Shown: in pieces, positions 15,801 through 24,826 of the stretch
How the letters are laid out: every line of letters starts with the position of its first letter
Numbering within the stretch: the stretch's first letter is position 1
From: Bradyrhizobium guangxiense
GTDB taxonomy: Bacteria; Pseudomonadota; Alphaproteobacteria; Rhizobiales; Xanthobacteraceae
NCBI RefSeq assembly: GCF_004114915.1
Contig: NZ_CP022219.1
Location: 2,200,501-2,264,500 of the forward strand
Direction: 5' to 3'
Length of the DNA: 64,000 nucleotides
The notes under the pieces: model-generated
The model's database searches: none
Told to the model about the DNA's origin: nothing
What the model saw: the letters and a program-made list of their open reading frames with translations, nothing else
Position numbers and translations under genes: made by a program

Positions 15801-17447
15801 ATGCCGCGAGCGTATATCGGCGTCGACGTGGGGACCACGAGCACGCGGGCAGGGGTGTTTGACGAGGCGGGCACGCTTTTGGCCACCGCTCGGCATCCGA
15901 TCAGGATCTGGCACGAGGCCGGAGACATCGTCGAGCAGTCGTCCCAGGACATCTGGGAGGCCTGCGTCAGATCGGTGCGTGCGGCGATGGCGGACGCAGC
16001 GATCGCGCCCGACAGCGTCGGCGGTATCGGCTTTGACGCGACCTGCTCGCTGGTCGTGCTCGACAGGCAGGGCGAGCCGCTTACCGTCAGCGCATCCGGC
16101 GACAAGCAACGCAATGTCATCGTCTGGATGGATCATCGCGCCGTTGCCGAGGCGCGGCTGATCAACGAGACCGAGGACGCCGTGTTGCGCTATGTCGGCG
16201 GCTCGATCTCGCCCGAAATGGAGATGCCGAAGCTGCTATGGCTGAAGCGACACCTTCGTGCGAGCTTCGACGGTGCCGGCCACTTCTTCGATCTCTCGGA
16301 TTATCTGACCTGGCGCGCGACCGGCTCGCTGCAGCGCTCGACCTGCACCGTCACCTGCAAATGGAACTACCTCGCCCATGACGGCGGCGGCTGGAGCGCG
16401 CAATTCTTCAAGCGCATCGGCCTGTCGGACTTCGTCAACGAGAAATATGCTCGCATCGGCACCGAAATCGTCGCCCCCGGCACGCGGCTCGGCACCGGTC
16501 TCACCCGCACCGCCGCGGCCGAGCTTGGCCTGCCGGCGGGCATACCGGTCGGTGCCTCGCTGATCGACGCCCATGCCGGCGGCATCGGGGCGATCGGCGG
16601 CCGCGACGGCGCGGGCGGGGCGAGCGATGTCTGTGGCCGCCTCGCCTACATCATGGGAACGTCGGCCTGCATCATGGCGACGACGAAGGAGCCTTTTTTC
16701 GTGCCGGGCGTGTGGGGACCTTATTACTCCGGCATGGTCCCGGACTTCTGGCTCAACGAGGGCGGCCAGTCGGCGGCAGGCGCGGCGATCGACCATCTCC
16801 TCAAGTCGCATCCGGCTCATGCCGAGGCGAGCGCGGCAGCGCGCAGCGAGGGCCTCGACCTCATCGACTTCCTCGAGCGCCGCATCATCGCGCGCGCCGG
16901 CAATGCAAGTCGCGCCGCCCTCTTGGCCCGCGATATCCATGTGCTGCCCGAGTTCATCGGCAACCGTTCGCCTTACGCCGATCCGGACACCCGCGCGGTC
17001 ATTGCCGGCCTCGATCTCGACACCGACATTGCCTCGATGGAGCGGCTGTTCATCGCCGGCCTGTGCGGGCTCGCCTACGGGCTCGCCGAGGTGATCGAGG
17101 CCTTTGCCGCGCATGGCGTGCGCTCCAGCATCATGATCATGGGTGGCGGTGCGAGCCGCAGTCCGCTGGTGCGGCAGATCATGGCGGATACGACCGGCCT
17201 CACAGTCGCGCTGCCGCAGACCAGAGAGCCGGTGCTGCTGGGTGCGGCGATGCTGGGGGCGGTAGCGGGCGGCGCCTATGCTTCGATCGGCGAGACCATG
17301 GCTGGGATGTCGGCGCTGGGAGGGAAGAGCGAGCCGACCGCGCCCGACATGGCCGCGTTTCACACGCGCAAGCGTCAGGTCTACAAGCTGCTGCGCGAAG
17401 TCGATCGCGGCAGCCGTGCCGCCATGGGCGGCATCGCGAGAGGGTGA
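15801..17447 (+). CDS. FGGY-family carbohydrate kinase (D-ribulokinase-like)
   Basis: This 548-aa sugar kinase has the N-terminal actin-like ATPase phosphate loop GVDVGTTSTRAGVF and a C-terminal FGGY domain with MGGGASRSPLVRQIMAD. The substrate-site segment TCTVTCKWNYLAHDGGGW is like that of the YpCarbK/D-ribulokinase subgroup. It would phosphorylate a ketopentose such as D-ribulose or D-xylulose produced by the adjacent dehydrogenase. The ATG at 15801 has GGGAG 5 nt upstream; an in-frame start at 15738 would run into the dehydrogenase gene. The sequence continues into the PfkB kinase gene 5 bp later. Confidence 0.88.
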   Translation: MPRAYIGVDVGTTSTRAGVFDEAGTLLATARHPIRIWHEAGDIVEQSSQDIWEACVRSVRAAMADAAIAPDSVGGIGFDATCSLVVLDRQGEPLTVSASGDKQRNVIVWMDHRAVAEARLINETEDAVLRYVGGSISPEMEMPKLLWLKRHLRASFDGAGHFFDLSDYLTWRATGSLQRSTCTVTCKWNYLAHDGGGWSAQFFKRIGLSDFVNEKYARIGTEIVAPGTRLGTGLTRTAAAELGLPAGIPVGASLIDAHAGGIGAIGGRDGAGGASDVCGRLAYIMGTSACIMATTKEPFFVPGVWGPYYSGMVPDFWLNEGGQSAAGAAIDHLLKSHPAHAEASAAARSEGLDLIDFLERRIIARAGNASRAALLARDIHVLPEFIGNRSPYADPDTRAVIAGLDLDTDIASMERLFIAGLCGLAYGLAEVIEAFAAHGVRSSIMIMGGGASRSPLVRQIMADTTGLTVALPQTREPVLLGAAMLGAVAGGAYASIGETMAGMSALGGKSEPTAPDMAAFHTRKRQVYKLLREVDRGSRAAMGGIARG

Positions 17448-17452
17448 GGAAC

Positions 17453-18388
17453 ATGCTGATTGCCTGCGGCGATGCGCTGATCGATTTCGTGCCGACGCGT
17501 AACGCCGAGGGGCGCGAGGCCGTGATGCCGGCGGTCGGCGGTTCCTGCCTCAACGTCGCGATCGGCATGGCGCGGCTCGGTGCGCCGGCCGGCTTCGTCG
17601 GCGGCATCTCGACCGATCTGTTCGGGCGGATGATCGCGGACCACGCCGTAGCCTCGCATGTCGATCTCAGCCTCGCCACTCGCAGCGAACACCAGACCAC
17701 GCTCGCTTTCGTCCGCATCGTCGCCGGCGAGTCGCACTACGCCTTCTACGATGCCGAGACCGCGACGCGGAACTGGACTTATCGGCGCGGGACGATTCCG
17801 TTCGCTGACATCGAGGCCGTCCATGTCGGCTCGACCACGCTGGTCAACGACCAGGGGGCCGCCGAGACCAAGGCGCTGATCGCGGATGCGCGCGTGGCCT
17901 CGACGATCTCCTTCGATCCGAACTGCCGACCCAACCTCGTCAAGGACAAGCCGTCTTATCTGGCGCGGATGGCGGAGTTCGCCGCGAGCGCCGACCTCGT
18001 CAAGATGTCGGACGTCGATTTCGCCTATCTCCATGGCGACGAGCCCTATCAGCAGCGCGCGCGCACTCTGCTGGGGCAGGGCACCAGCCTCGTCGTCATC
18101 ACCCGCGGCAACAATGGCGCGGTCGCCTGGCACGCGGGGGCAGGGCAGATCGAGGTGCAAGCGCCGCAGGTCGTGGTCGCCGACACCATCGGTGCCGGCG
18201 ACAGCTTTCAGGCGGCGCTGCTGTTTGCTCTGCACAAGCAGGGTCGTATCGCCCGGCAAGCATTAAAGAACATCGGTGCCGACGAGCTTCGCCGCGCGCT
18301 GTCCTTTGCCGCCAAGTGCGCCGGCCTGACCTGCACGCGCCCGGGCGCCGATCCGCCCTGGAGCCACGAGATCCATTGGAGTTGGTAG
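17453..18388 (+). CDS. PfkB-family sugar kinase (fructokinase, MtlZ-like)
   Basis: This 311-aa ribokinase/PfkB-family protein has the N-terminal motif CGDALIDFVP, the glycine-rich substrate loop VGGSCLNVAIGMARLG and the C-terminal signature DTIGAGDSFQAAL with the catalytic aspartate. In Rhodobacter polyol operons a similar gene (mtlZ) encodes fructokinase, which suits fructose formed from sorbitol or mannitol. The ATG at 17453 lies 5 bp after the FGGY kinase stop with GTGAGGA upstream. It is the last gene of the operon and converges with a LysR gene 7 bp away. Confidence 0.85.
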   Translation: MLIACGDALIDFVPTRNAEGREAVMPAVGGSCLNVAIGMARLGAPAGFVGGISTDLFGRMIADHAVASHVDLSLATRSEHQTTLAFVRIVAGESHYAFYDAETATRNWTYRRGTIPFADIEAVHVGSTTLVNDQGAAETKALIADARVASTISFDPNCRPNLVKDKPSYLARMAEFAASADLVKMSDVDFAYLHGDEPYQQRARTLLGQGTSLVVITRGNNGAVAWHAGAGQIEVQAPQVVVADTIGAGDSFQAALLFALHKQGRIARQALKNIGADELRRALSFAAKCAGLTCTRPGADPPWSHEIHWSW

Positions 18389-18395
18389 GGTTACC

Positions 18396-19289
18396 TCACA
18401 TCCGCGCGACGGCCTTTTCGGCGCATTTGATGAAGGTCGCGATCAGCGGGCTCTGGGAATCCCGCCGCCAGCATACCGCGATGTCGAGGGAGTCGGTGGC
18501 ATCGCGCAGCGGCCTGAACACGATGCCGCGCGGCGCGCCAAGCTGCGCACAGGCCGGCAGGATGGCAAGGCCCTCGCCAGCCAGAACCAGGCTCATCGCC
18601 GAATGCACCGTCTCCACTCGGCTCGCGATCGGCATCACCACTTGGTGGCGGCGCAGCAGGGGGACCACGGCGGACGATGCGGGACCATGATCCGGATGCG
18701 GCAGTGCGATCAGCGGCCGGCCCTGCAACCGCGCCATCGGCACGGAGCCCAGGCGGGCAAGCGGCGAGCTGCTCGGCATCGCCAGCATGAAGCGTTGCGC
18801 ACCGATCCGCGCCACCTGGATCTCGGGATGGTTGATGGCCGGCATGCACAGCGCGACCGTGACGCTGCGATCGAGCACCCGCGCCTCCCGCGTCGAAGCG
18901 CTGAGCTCGGCGAATTCGAGGTCGACGCCGGGAACCGAGCGGCGCAGCTCGGGGATCAGCCGCGGCAGCATCGCATTCGCCAGCACGAACATGTAGCCGA
19001 CCGAGAGCCGCCCGCGCTTGCCGGCGGCGACCGCGCGCGCCGCTTCGGCGCCGTCGACGGCCAGCGCCAGCGCCTCGCTTGCGCGCGCCAGCAGCGCCTG
19101 GCCTGCCTCGGTCAGGTCCATGCCACGGGTGCCGCGCCGGAACAGCGGCGCGCCGATTTCGGCCTCCAGCTTGCGGATCTGGACCGAGAGCGGCGGCTGC
19201 GCCCTCCGCAGCCGCTCGGCGGCCTTGCCGATGCTGCGCGCCTCGGCGACGGCGACGAAATAGCGGAGCCGGCGGAGATCCATTGGCAT
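18396..19289 (-). CDS. LysR-family transcriptional regulator
   Basis: This is a 297-aa LysR-type regulator. The N-terminal winged helix-turn-helix reads LRRLRYFVAVAEARSIGKAA and QPPLSVQIRKLE (residues about 5-40), followed by an effector-binding domain. It is divergent from the amidase and peptide-transporter operon across about 110 bp, the typical arrangement for a regulator of the neighbouring genes. The start is either ATG 19289 or ATG 19283; neither has a strong ribosome binding site. The inducer is unknown but could be an amide or the imported peptide-like compound. Confidence 0.87.
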   Translation of the reverse strand: MPMDLRRLRYFVAVAEARSIGKAAERLRRAQPPLSVQIRKLEAEIGAPLFRRGTRGMDLTEAGQALLARASEALALAVDGAEAARAVAAGKRGRLSVGYMFVLANAMLPRLIPELRRSVPGVDLEFAELSASTREARVLDRSVTVALCMPAINHPEIQVARIGAQRFMLAMPSSSPLARLGSVPMARLQGRPLIALPHPDHGPASSAVVPLLRRHQVVMPIASRVETVHSAMSLVLAGEGLAILPACAQLGAPRGIVFRPLRDATDSLDIAVCWRRDSQSPLIATFIKCAEKAVARM

Positions 19290-19400
19290 ACCGAAAGCGT
19301 ATGGGTTGGCGACCAAAATCGTATTGGACGGCGAGTTAACAAAACTGTCATTCTCGCTGTCAATGCCTTGGGCCAACGAGGGCCAGCTGCGGAGCGTGAT

Positions 19401-20828
19401 GTGACGATGAACGGCGATCCCTGTCTCTTGTCCGCAACCGAGCTGCGCGGCCTCATCGCCGCCAAGCGGATTTCGCCCGTCGAGATCATCAGTGCCGTGC
19501 TCGCGCGCGCCGAGGCGCTCCAGCCCGAGCTGAACTGCTTCATTACGCTCTGCGGGGAGGAGGCGATGGCGCAGGCGCGCGCGGCTGAGCGCAAGGTGAT
19601 GGCGGGTGAGCCCATCGGCCTGCTGCACGGCATCCCCGTCACCGTCAAGGACATCGTCAACACCAAGGGCGTCAAGACCACCTTCGGCGCCGTTCCCTAC
19701 AAGGACAATGTGCCGAACGAGGATGCGGTCGCGGTGGCGCGGTTGCGCAGCGAAGGCGCGATCCTGATCGGCAAGACCACGACGCCGGAATTCGGCAGCA
19801 AGTGCCTGACGGATTCGCCGCTGTTCGGCCGTACCCGCAATGCCTGGGACGCCTGCCGTTCCTCTGGCGGTTCCAGCGGCGGCGCGGCGGTGGCGGTGGC
19901 GAGCGGCATCGCGCCGCTTGCGATCGCGACCGACGGCGGCGGCTCGACGCGGATTCCCGCCGCCTGCAATGGCGTGGTCGGCCTGAAGCAGAGCAACGGC
20001 ATCATCCCGCACAGCCAGGCGCTGGATGTGTTCGGCAACCAGACCTATGTCACGCCGACCACCCGCACCGTCGCCGACACCGCGCTGATGATGCAGGCGA
20101 TGGCCGGCGAAGACCCTTGCGATCCCTGGTCGATCGGTCTCCCCGTGCCCGATTTCGTCGGCGCGATTGCGGCGGGGGGCGATCTGCGCGGACAACGGAT
20201 CCTATACTGTCCGACGCCGCCGGGCCGTCCGGTGTCCGCCGAAGTCGCGGCCAATTTCAAGGCCGGCCTCGACCGGCTGGCAGGCCTCGGCGCCGAGCTG
20301 GAGGAATTCTCCGGCGATGGCTTCGACATCGAGCCGATCTGGCGCGCCATCAACCACACGGTCTGGCGCACGCGCTTTGCCAGGCTCGCCGCCGAGCACA
20401 AGGATGAGTTGAGCGAGGCCTTCCTCAAGCAGCTCGCGCTCGCCACTGAGGTGAGCGGCGTCGATTACCAGGAGGCGATGTTCGCGCGGACCGCGCTGTT
20501 CCGCCGCGTGGAATCGCTGCTTGCGCGCGGGCACATCCTGGCGATGCCGACCCTGACGCGTACGGCGCTGCCGATCAGCCAGGATCTGTTTGGCAGCATC
20601 GAGATTGATGGCCGACATTTCGACAGCGTTCGGCCGCACTGGTTCCCCTGGACTATGCCGTTCAACATGACCGGCCCCCCCGCCATCAGCGTGCCCTGCG
20701 GCTTTGGCCGCGACGGCCTGCCGATCGGGCTCCAGCTCGTCGGCCGTTTCCGCGGCGATGCGGAATTGCTGCGCGTGAGCGCGCTGTTCGAGGCGTCCAG
20801 CGACCTTCTGTCCCGCCGGCCGGCTTGA
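19401..20828 (+). CDS. Amidase-signature hydrolase
   Basis: This 475-aa amidase hydrolyses a C-N amide bond using the Ser-cisSer-Lys triad. The lysine is in TVKDIVN, the glycine/serine-rich signature is SSGGSSGGAAVAVASG and the nucleophile serine is in DGGGSTRIPA. GTG 19401 is chosen because GGAG lies 6 nt upstream; ATG 19407 is only 12 nt from it and is the alternative. It lies ahead of a peptide-type ABC importer and divergent from a LysR gene. The enzyme may therefore act on an amide brought in by that importer. It could also be annotated as a GatA paralogue, but no gatB or gatC is adjacent. Confidence 0.88.
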   Translation: MTMNGDPCLLSATELRGLIAAKRISPVEIISAVLARAEALQPELNCFITLCGEEAMAQARAAERKVMAGEPIGLLHGIPVTVKDIVNTKGVKTTFGAVPYKDNVPNEDAVAVARLRSEGAILIGKTTTPEFGSKCLTDSPLFGRTRNAWDACRSSGGSSGGAAVAVASGIAPLAIATDGGGSTRIPAACNGVVGLKQSNGIIPHSQALDVFGNQTYVTPTTRTVADTALMMQAMAGEDPCDPWSIGLPVPDFVGAIAAGGDLRGQRILYCPTPPGRPVSAEVAANFKAGLDRLAGLGAELEEFSGDGFDIEPIWRAINHTVWRTRFARLAAEHKDELSEAFLKQLALATEVSGVDYQEAMFARTALFRRVESLLARGHILAMPTLTRTALPISQDLFGSIEIDGRHFDSVRPHWFPWTMPFNMTGPPAISVPCGFGRDGLPIGLQLVGRFRGDAELLRVSALFEASSDLLSRRPA

Positions 20829-20838
20829 GGAGATGGGC

Positions 20839-20916
20839 ATGCAGCAAAGAGCTTGCCTCCGGCGTCCGGACATGATGTTCGTGCCGCGGTTGAGCCCTGA
20901 AGCCGAGCGCGCATGA
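20839..20916 (+). CDS. Possible 25-codon leader peptide coupled to dppB
   Basis: This short frame starts at an ATG with a strong GAGGAG ribosome binding site 6 nt upstream. It runs 25 codons (MQQRACLRRP...EAERA), with its stop overlapping the dppB start as ATGA. The dppB start itself has no good ribosome binding site, so translation could be coupled through this leader. It has no recognisable domain, and it may be a chance frame. Confidence 0.35.
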   Translation: MQQRACLRRPDMMFVPRLSPEAERA

Positions 20917-21863
20917 GCGTATTTCTCCTCCGACGTCTGGTGACCTTGCTGGCGACGCTGGTCGGCGCGTCCCTGATCATTTTCCTGGTGCTGGATGCTC
21001 TTCCCGGCAATGCCGCGCAGATGCTGATGGGCGCGGATGCCTCGGCGGATGCGGTGCGCGCGCTCACCGTCAAGCTCGGGCTCGACCAGCCGCTGGCGGT
21101 TCGCTATTTGCAATGGATCAAGGGTCTCCTCGTCGGCGATCTCGGCAGCTCCTATGTCTACGGCACGCCGGTCGCCAGCCTGATCGCGGAGCGGCTGGCG
21201 CTGACCGTTCCGCTCGCCATCATGGCCATGACGATCACGGTGACGCTGGCGCTCTCGGCCGGCATCTACACCGCCGCCAACCACAACAAGCTCGGCGACG
21301 TCGGCGTAATGTCGCTGACGCAGGTCGGCATCGCGCTGCCGAATTTCTGGTTCGCGATCCTGCTGGTGCTGTTGTTCGCGGTGCGGCTGCAATGGCTCTC
21401 CGCGGGCGGCTTTGCCGGCTGGGAGGACGGCATCTGGCTCGGCGTGAAGTCGCTGCTGCTGCCGGCGATCTCGCTCGCGGTGGTGCAGGCCGCGATCCTC
21501 GCGCGCGTCACGCGTTCGGCGGTGCTCGAAGTGCTGCGCGAGGATTTTGTTCGAACGGCGCGCGCGAAGGGGCTCGGCAAGCGCGAGGTGCTGTGGAGCC
21601 ACGTGCTGCGCAATGCGATGATTCCGGTCATGACCGTGATGGGGCTGCAATTCGCCAATCTCCTGGCCGGCACCATCGTGATCGAGAACGTGTTCTACCT
21701 GCCGGGTCTCGGCCGGCTGATCTTCCAGTCGATCGCCAACCGCGACCTGATCGTGGTGCGCAACTGTGTGATGCTGCTGGCGACGATGGTCGTCATCGTC
21801 AATTTCGTGGTCGACGTGCTCTATGCCTTCATCGATCCCCGCATCAAGGTGCACGACCTGTGA
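20913..21863 (+). CDS. Dipeptide/oligopeptide ABC transporter permease (DppB/OppB type)
   Basis: This is a 316-aa inner-membrane permease of the DppB family. The N-terminal stretch FLLRRLVTLLATLVGASLII is typical. It has six predicted helices, and the ATPase-contact loop reads VLREDFVRTARAKGLGKREV. It ends with a 4-bp overlap (GTGA) into the second permease. It belongs to a five-gene importer operon following the amidase gene. The transported substrate may be a short peptide or another amide-containing compound. Confidence 0.9.
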   Translation: MSVFLLRRLVTLLATLVGASLIIFLVLDALPGNAAQMLMGADASADAVRALTVKLGLDQPLAVRYLQWIKGLLVGDLGSSYVYGTPVASLIAERLALTVPLAIMAMTITVTLALSAGIYTAANHNKLGDVGVMSLTQVGIALPNFWFAILLVLLFAVRLQWLSAGGFAGWEDGIWLGVKSLLLPAISLAVVQAAILARVTRSAVLEVLREDFVRTARAKGLGKREVLWSHVLRNAMIPVMTVMGLQFANLLAGTIVIENVFYLPGLGRLIFQSIANRDLIVVRNCVMLLATMVVIVNFVVDVLYAFIDPRIKVHDL

Positions 21864-22753
21864 GCGCGCCTCTGACCACGCCGGTTGACGTTCCGGTGGC
21901 AGCGCGCCGTTTGCCGGCGCGCACGTTCTGGGGCCGCGCGCTGCGCCACCGCAGCTTCGTCCTCGGTGGCATGCTGAGCCTTCTGGTGCTGGGCTCGGCG
22001 CTCTTGTCGCTGGTGTGGACGCCGTGGTCGCCGTACGAGATCGATATCGCCTCGAAGCTGCGGCCGCCGTCGGCCGCGCACTGGCTCGGCACCGATTCCT
22101 TCGGCCGCGACATCGTCTCGCTGCTGCTCGCCGGCGCCCGCTCCACCATCATGGTTGGCGTCATCGCCGTCAGCATCGGTCTCACCTTCGGCGTCACGCT
22201 CGGCCTGGTCGCCTCGGCCCGGCGCGGCTGGACCGAGGAGATCATCATGCGCTTCTCCGATTTCACCTTCGCTTTTCCGGCGGTGCTTTCCGCGATCATG
22301 CTTGCCGCGGTCGTGGGACCCGGCATGGTTACCTCGATCGTCGCGATCGGCATCTTCCAGATCCCGACGCTGACCCGGCTGACGCGCGGCTCGGCCAATG
22401 CGATCTGGGCGCGCGAATTCGTGCTGGCCGCGCGCGCTGCGGGCAAGGGCGCCTTCCGCATCACCATCGAGCACGTTCTGCCCAACATCCTGTCGATCCT
22501 GATCGTGCAGGTCACCATCCAGTTCGCGCTTGCCATTCTCGCCGAGGCCGCTCTGTCCTATCTCGGCCTCGGCACGCAGCCGCCGCAGCCGTCCTGGGGA
22601 CGGATGCTGAACGATGCGCAGACGCTGCTGTTCCAGTCGCCGATGCTCGCGGTCTATCCGGGCGCTGCGATCGCGGTCGCGGTGCTGGGCCTCAATCTGC
22701 TCGGCGACGGATTGCGCGATTTGCTCGATCCACGACTGGCGCGGGAGCGATGA
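21860..22753 (+). CDS. Dipeptide/oligopeptide ABC transporter permease (DppC/OppC type)
   Basis: This 297-aa permease has the DppC hallmark HWLGTDSFGRDIVSLLLAGAR near the first third and the coupling loop REFVLAARAAGKGAFRITIEHVLPN. Its GTG start overlaps the dppB stop and its stop overlaps the ATPase gene region, so it is tightly coupled. The N-terminus is proline-rich before the first helix. It pairs with the preceding protein to form the pore. Confidence 0.9.
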   Translation: MSAPLTTPVDVPVAARRLPARTFWGRALRHRSFVLGGMLSLLVLGSALLSLVWTPWSPYEIDIASKLRPPSAAHWLGTDSFGRDIVSLLLAGARSTIMVGVIAVSIGLTFGVTLGLVASARRGWTEEIIMRFSDFTFAFPAVLSAIMLAAVVGPGMVTSIVAIGIFQIPTLTRLTRGSANAIWAREFVLAARAAGKGAFRITIEHVLPNILSILIVQVTIQFALAILAEAALSYLGLGTQPPQPSWGRMLNDAQTLLFQSPMLAVYPGAAIAVAVLGLNLLGDGLRDLLDPRLARER

Positions 22754-22755
22754 CG

Positions 22756-23769
22756 ATGGGCGAACGCTCCGGCATGCCGCTGATCGAGGTCGACAATCTC
22801 GGCGTCCGGCTCAATACCAACCGCGGGCCGGCGCAGGCCGTGCGCGGCGTCAGCTTCTCGCTGAAGCGCGGCGAGACGCTGGGACTCGTCGGCGAGTCCG
22901 GTTGCGGCAAGTCGATCACTGCAATGTCCCTGATGGGGCTGCTACCCGATAGCGCGGTGGTCTCCGGCAGCATCAAACTGGACGGCAACGAGCTCGCGGG
23001 GCTGCCGGATGCGGATTATTGCCGCCTGCGCGGCAACCGCATCAGCATGATCTTCCAGGAGCCGATGACCGCGCTCAATCCGATGCATACGATCGGGCAT
23101 CAGGTGGCCGAGCCGCTGCAACGTCACAAGAAGCATTCGGCGGCGCAGGCGCGCAAGGAGGCGATCGCCTTGCTCGACCGCGTCGGGCTGCCCGATCCGG
23201 CCAAGCGCATCGATGCCTATCCGCACCAGTTTTCCGGCGGCCAGCGCCAGCGCATCACCATTGCCATGGCGCTCGCCTGCGAGCCGGATCTGTTGATCGC
23301 GGACGAGCCGACCACCGCGCTCGACGTCACCATCCAGGGCCAGATTCTCGACCTCATCGCCGATCTCGTCGAGGAGCGCGGCATGTCGATGATCCTGATC
23401 TCACACGACCTCGGCGTCATCGCCGAGAACGTGCGGCGCATGATGGTGATGTATGGCGGCACCGTCGTCGAGAGCGGGCCGACCGACGAGGTCTTCCGCC
23501 GCATGGGCCATCCCTACACGCAGGGCCTGTTCCGCGCCCGGCCAAAGCTCGGCGCGCGCAAGGGCACACGCCTGAAGACGATCGCGGGCACTGTGCCGGA
23601 GCTTGCCGATCTGCCGTCCGGCTGCAGATTCTCGGACCGCTGTCCGCTTGTGATCGATCAGTGCCGCGCCGCGCTTCCGGCGATGGTCGAGGTCGGACCC
23701 GGACATCTCGTCCGCTGCATCAGGACCGATGTCTCGATGGCGGAACGCGTCGGAGCGCTGACCGCATGA
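22756..23769 (+). CDS. Peptide ABC transporter ATP-binding protein (DppD type)
   Basis: This 337-aa ATPase of the OppD/DppD family has Walker A GESGCGKS, signature FSGGQRQRITIAMA and Walker B LLIADEPTTALDVT. A cysteine-bearing oligopeptide C-terminal domain (PSGCRFSDRCPLVIDQC) follows and may hold an iron-sulfur cluster. Start choice: GGGAG at 22743-22747 sits 8 nt from ATG 22756 but only 2 nt from ATG 22750. The gene overlaps dppF by 4 bp (ATGA). Confidence 0.88.
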   Translation: MGERSGMPLIEVDNLGVRLNTNRGPAQAVRGVSFSLKRGETLGLVGESGCGKSITAMSLMGLLPDSAVVSGSIKLDGNELAGLPDADYCRLRGNRISMIFQEPMTALNPMHTIGHQVAEPLQRHKKHSAAQARKEAIALLDRVGLPDPAKRIDAYPHQFSGGQRQRITIAMALACEPDLLIADEPTTALDVTIQGQILDLIADLVEERGMSMILISHDLGVIAENVRRMMVMYGGTVVESGPTDEVFRRMGHPYTQGLFRARPKLGARKGTRLKTIAGTVPELADLPSGCRFSDRCPLVIDQCRAALPAMVEVGPGHLVRCIRTDVSMAERVGALTA

Positions 23770-24770
23770 CCGCCGTACCGCTTCTCGACGTGAGGGATCT
23801 CGAACAGCGCTACGCCCTGCCGCGCGAGAGTCTGTTTCGCCCGCCGGGCCAGGTGCGCGCGCTGAACGGCGTCAGCGTGCAGATCCAGGCCGGCAAGAGC
23901 CTCGGTATCGTCGGCGAATCCGGTTCGGGCAAGTCGACCTTCGCGCGCGTGGTGATGGCACTGGAGCGGCCGACCTCGGGGCAGGTCGCGCTGCTCGGCC
24001 GCGATCTCAACTGTCTGCCGGCCGACGAGCTGCGCCGCGCCCGCCGCGATTTCCAGATGGTGTTTCAGGATCCCTACGGCTCGCTCGATCCGCGCCAGAC
24101 CATCGCCCGCATCGTCGCTGAGCCGCTGACGGTGCTGGAAGGGGCCGACCGCGCCACCTTCCGCGAGCGCGTCGCCACGGTGTTGCGCCAGGTGGGCTTG
24201 CGCGATGCCGACATGGACAAATACCCCCACGAATTCTCCGGCGGCCAGCGCCAGCGTATCGCCATTGCGCGCGCGCTGATCACCCAGCCCAAGCTGATCG
24301 TTGCCGACGAGCCCGTCTCCGCCCTCGACGTCTCGGTGCAGGCGCAGGTGCTGAACCTGATGCAGGATCTCCAGGAGCAGTTCGGTCTCAGCTACATCCT
24401 GATCAGCCATGACCTCGCCGTGGTCGACTATCTCTGCGACGAGGTCGCGGTGATGTATCTCGGCCGCATCGTCGAGCAGGGCCGGCCGGAGGATCTGTTC
24501 GAGCGCTGCGCCCATCCCTATACGCGGGCGCTGCTGGAGGCCGTGCCGCGGGCGTGCGCCGGAGGCGTCCGGCGCCGCCGCGGTGGCCAGGCGATCGCCT
24601 CGCAATCGGCCGCAGTGGCCGGATGCGCCTATGTGGCCCGCTGTCCGCTTGCCGACCAGCATTGCCGCGAGGCCCTGCCTGCGTTACGCAAGGTCGGCGA
24701 GGGACACCTTGCCGCCTGCCATAGGGCGGAGGCCGTGATGGCGTTGCCGCAGGCGGCCATGGAAGGTTAG
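23766..24770 (+). CDS. Peptide ABC transporter ATP-binding protein (DppF type)
   Basis: This 334-aa ATPase is the partner of the preceding subunit. Walker A is GESGSGKST, the signature is FSGGQRQRIAIARAL and Walker B is LIVADEPVSALDVS. The C-terminal domain again carries paired cysteines (CAYVARCPLADQHC). The start overlaps the dppD stop as ATGA. The binding-protein gene follows 56 bp later on the same strand. Confidence 0.9.
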   Translation: MTAVPLLDVRDLEQRYALPRESLFRPPGQVRALNGVSVQIQAGKSLGIVGESGSGKSTFARVVMALERPTSGQVALLGRDLNCLPADELRRARRDFQMVFQDPYGSLDPRQTIARIVAEPLTVLEGADRATFRERVATVLRQVGLRDADMDKYPHEFSGGQRQRIAIARALITQPKLIVADEPVSALDVSVQAQVLNLMQDLQEQFGLSYILISHDLAVVDYLCDEVAVMYLGRIVEQGRPEDLFERCAHPYTRALLEAVPRACAGGVRRRRGGQAIASQSAAVAGCAYVARCPLADQHCREALPALRKVGEGHLAACHRAEAVMALPQAAMEG

Positions 24771-24826
24771 TGTCCGGAGCTGGATTGGCGTAGGCTTAAG
24801 AACAGAACAGGGCCGGGGAGTTGCGC

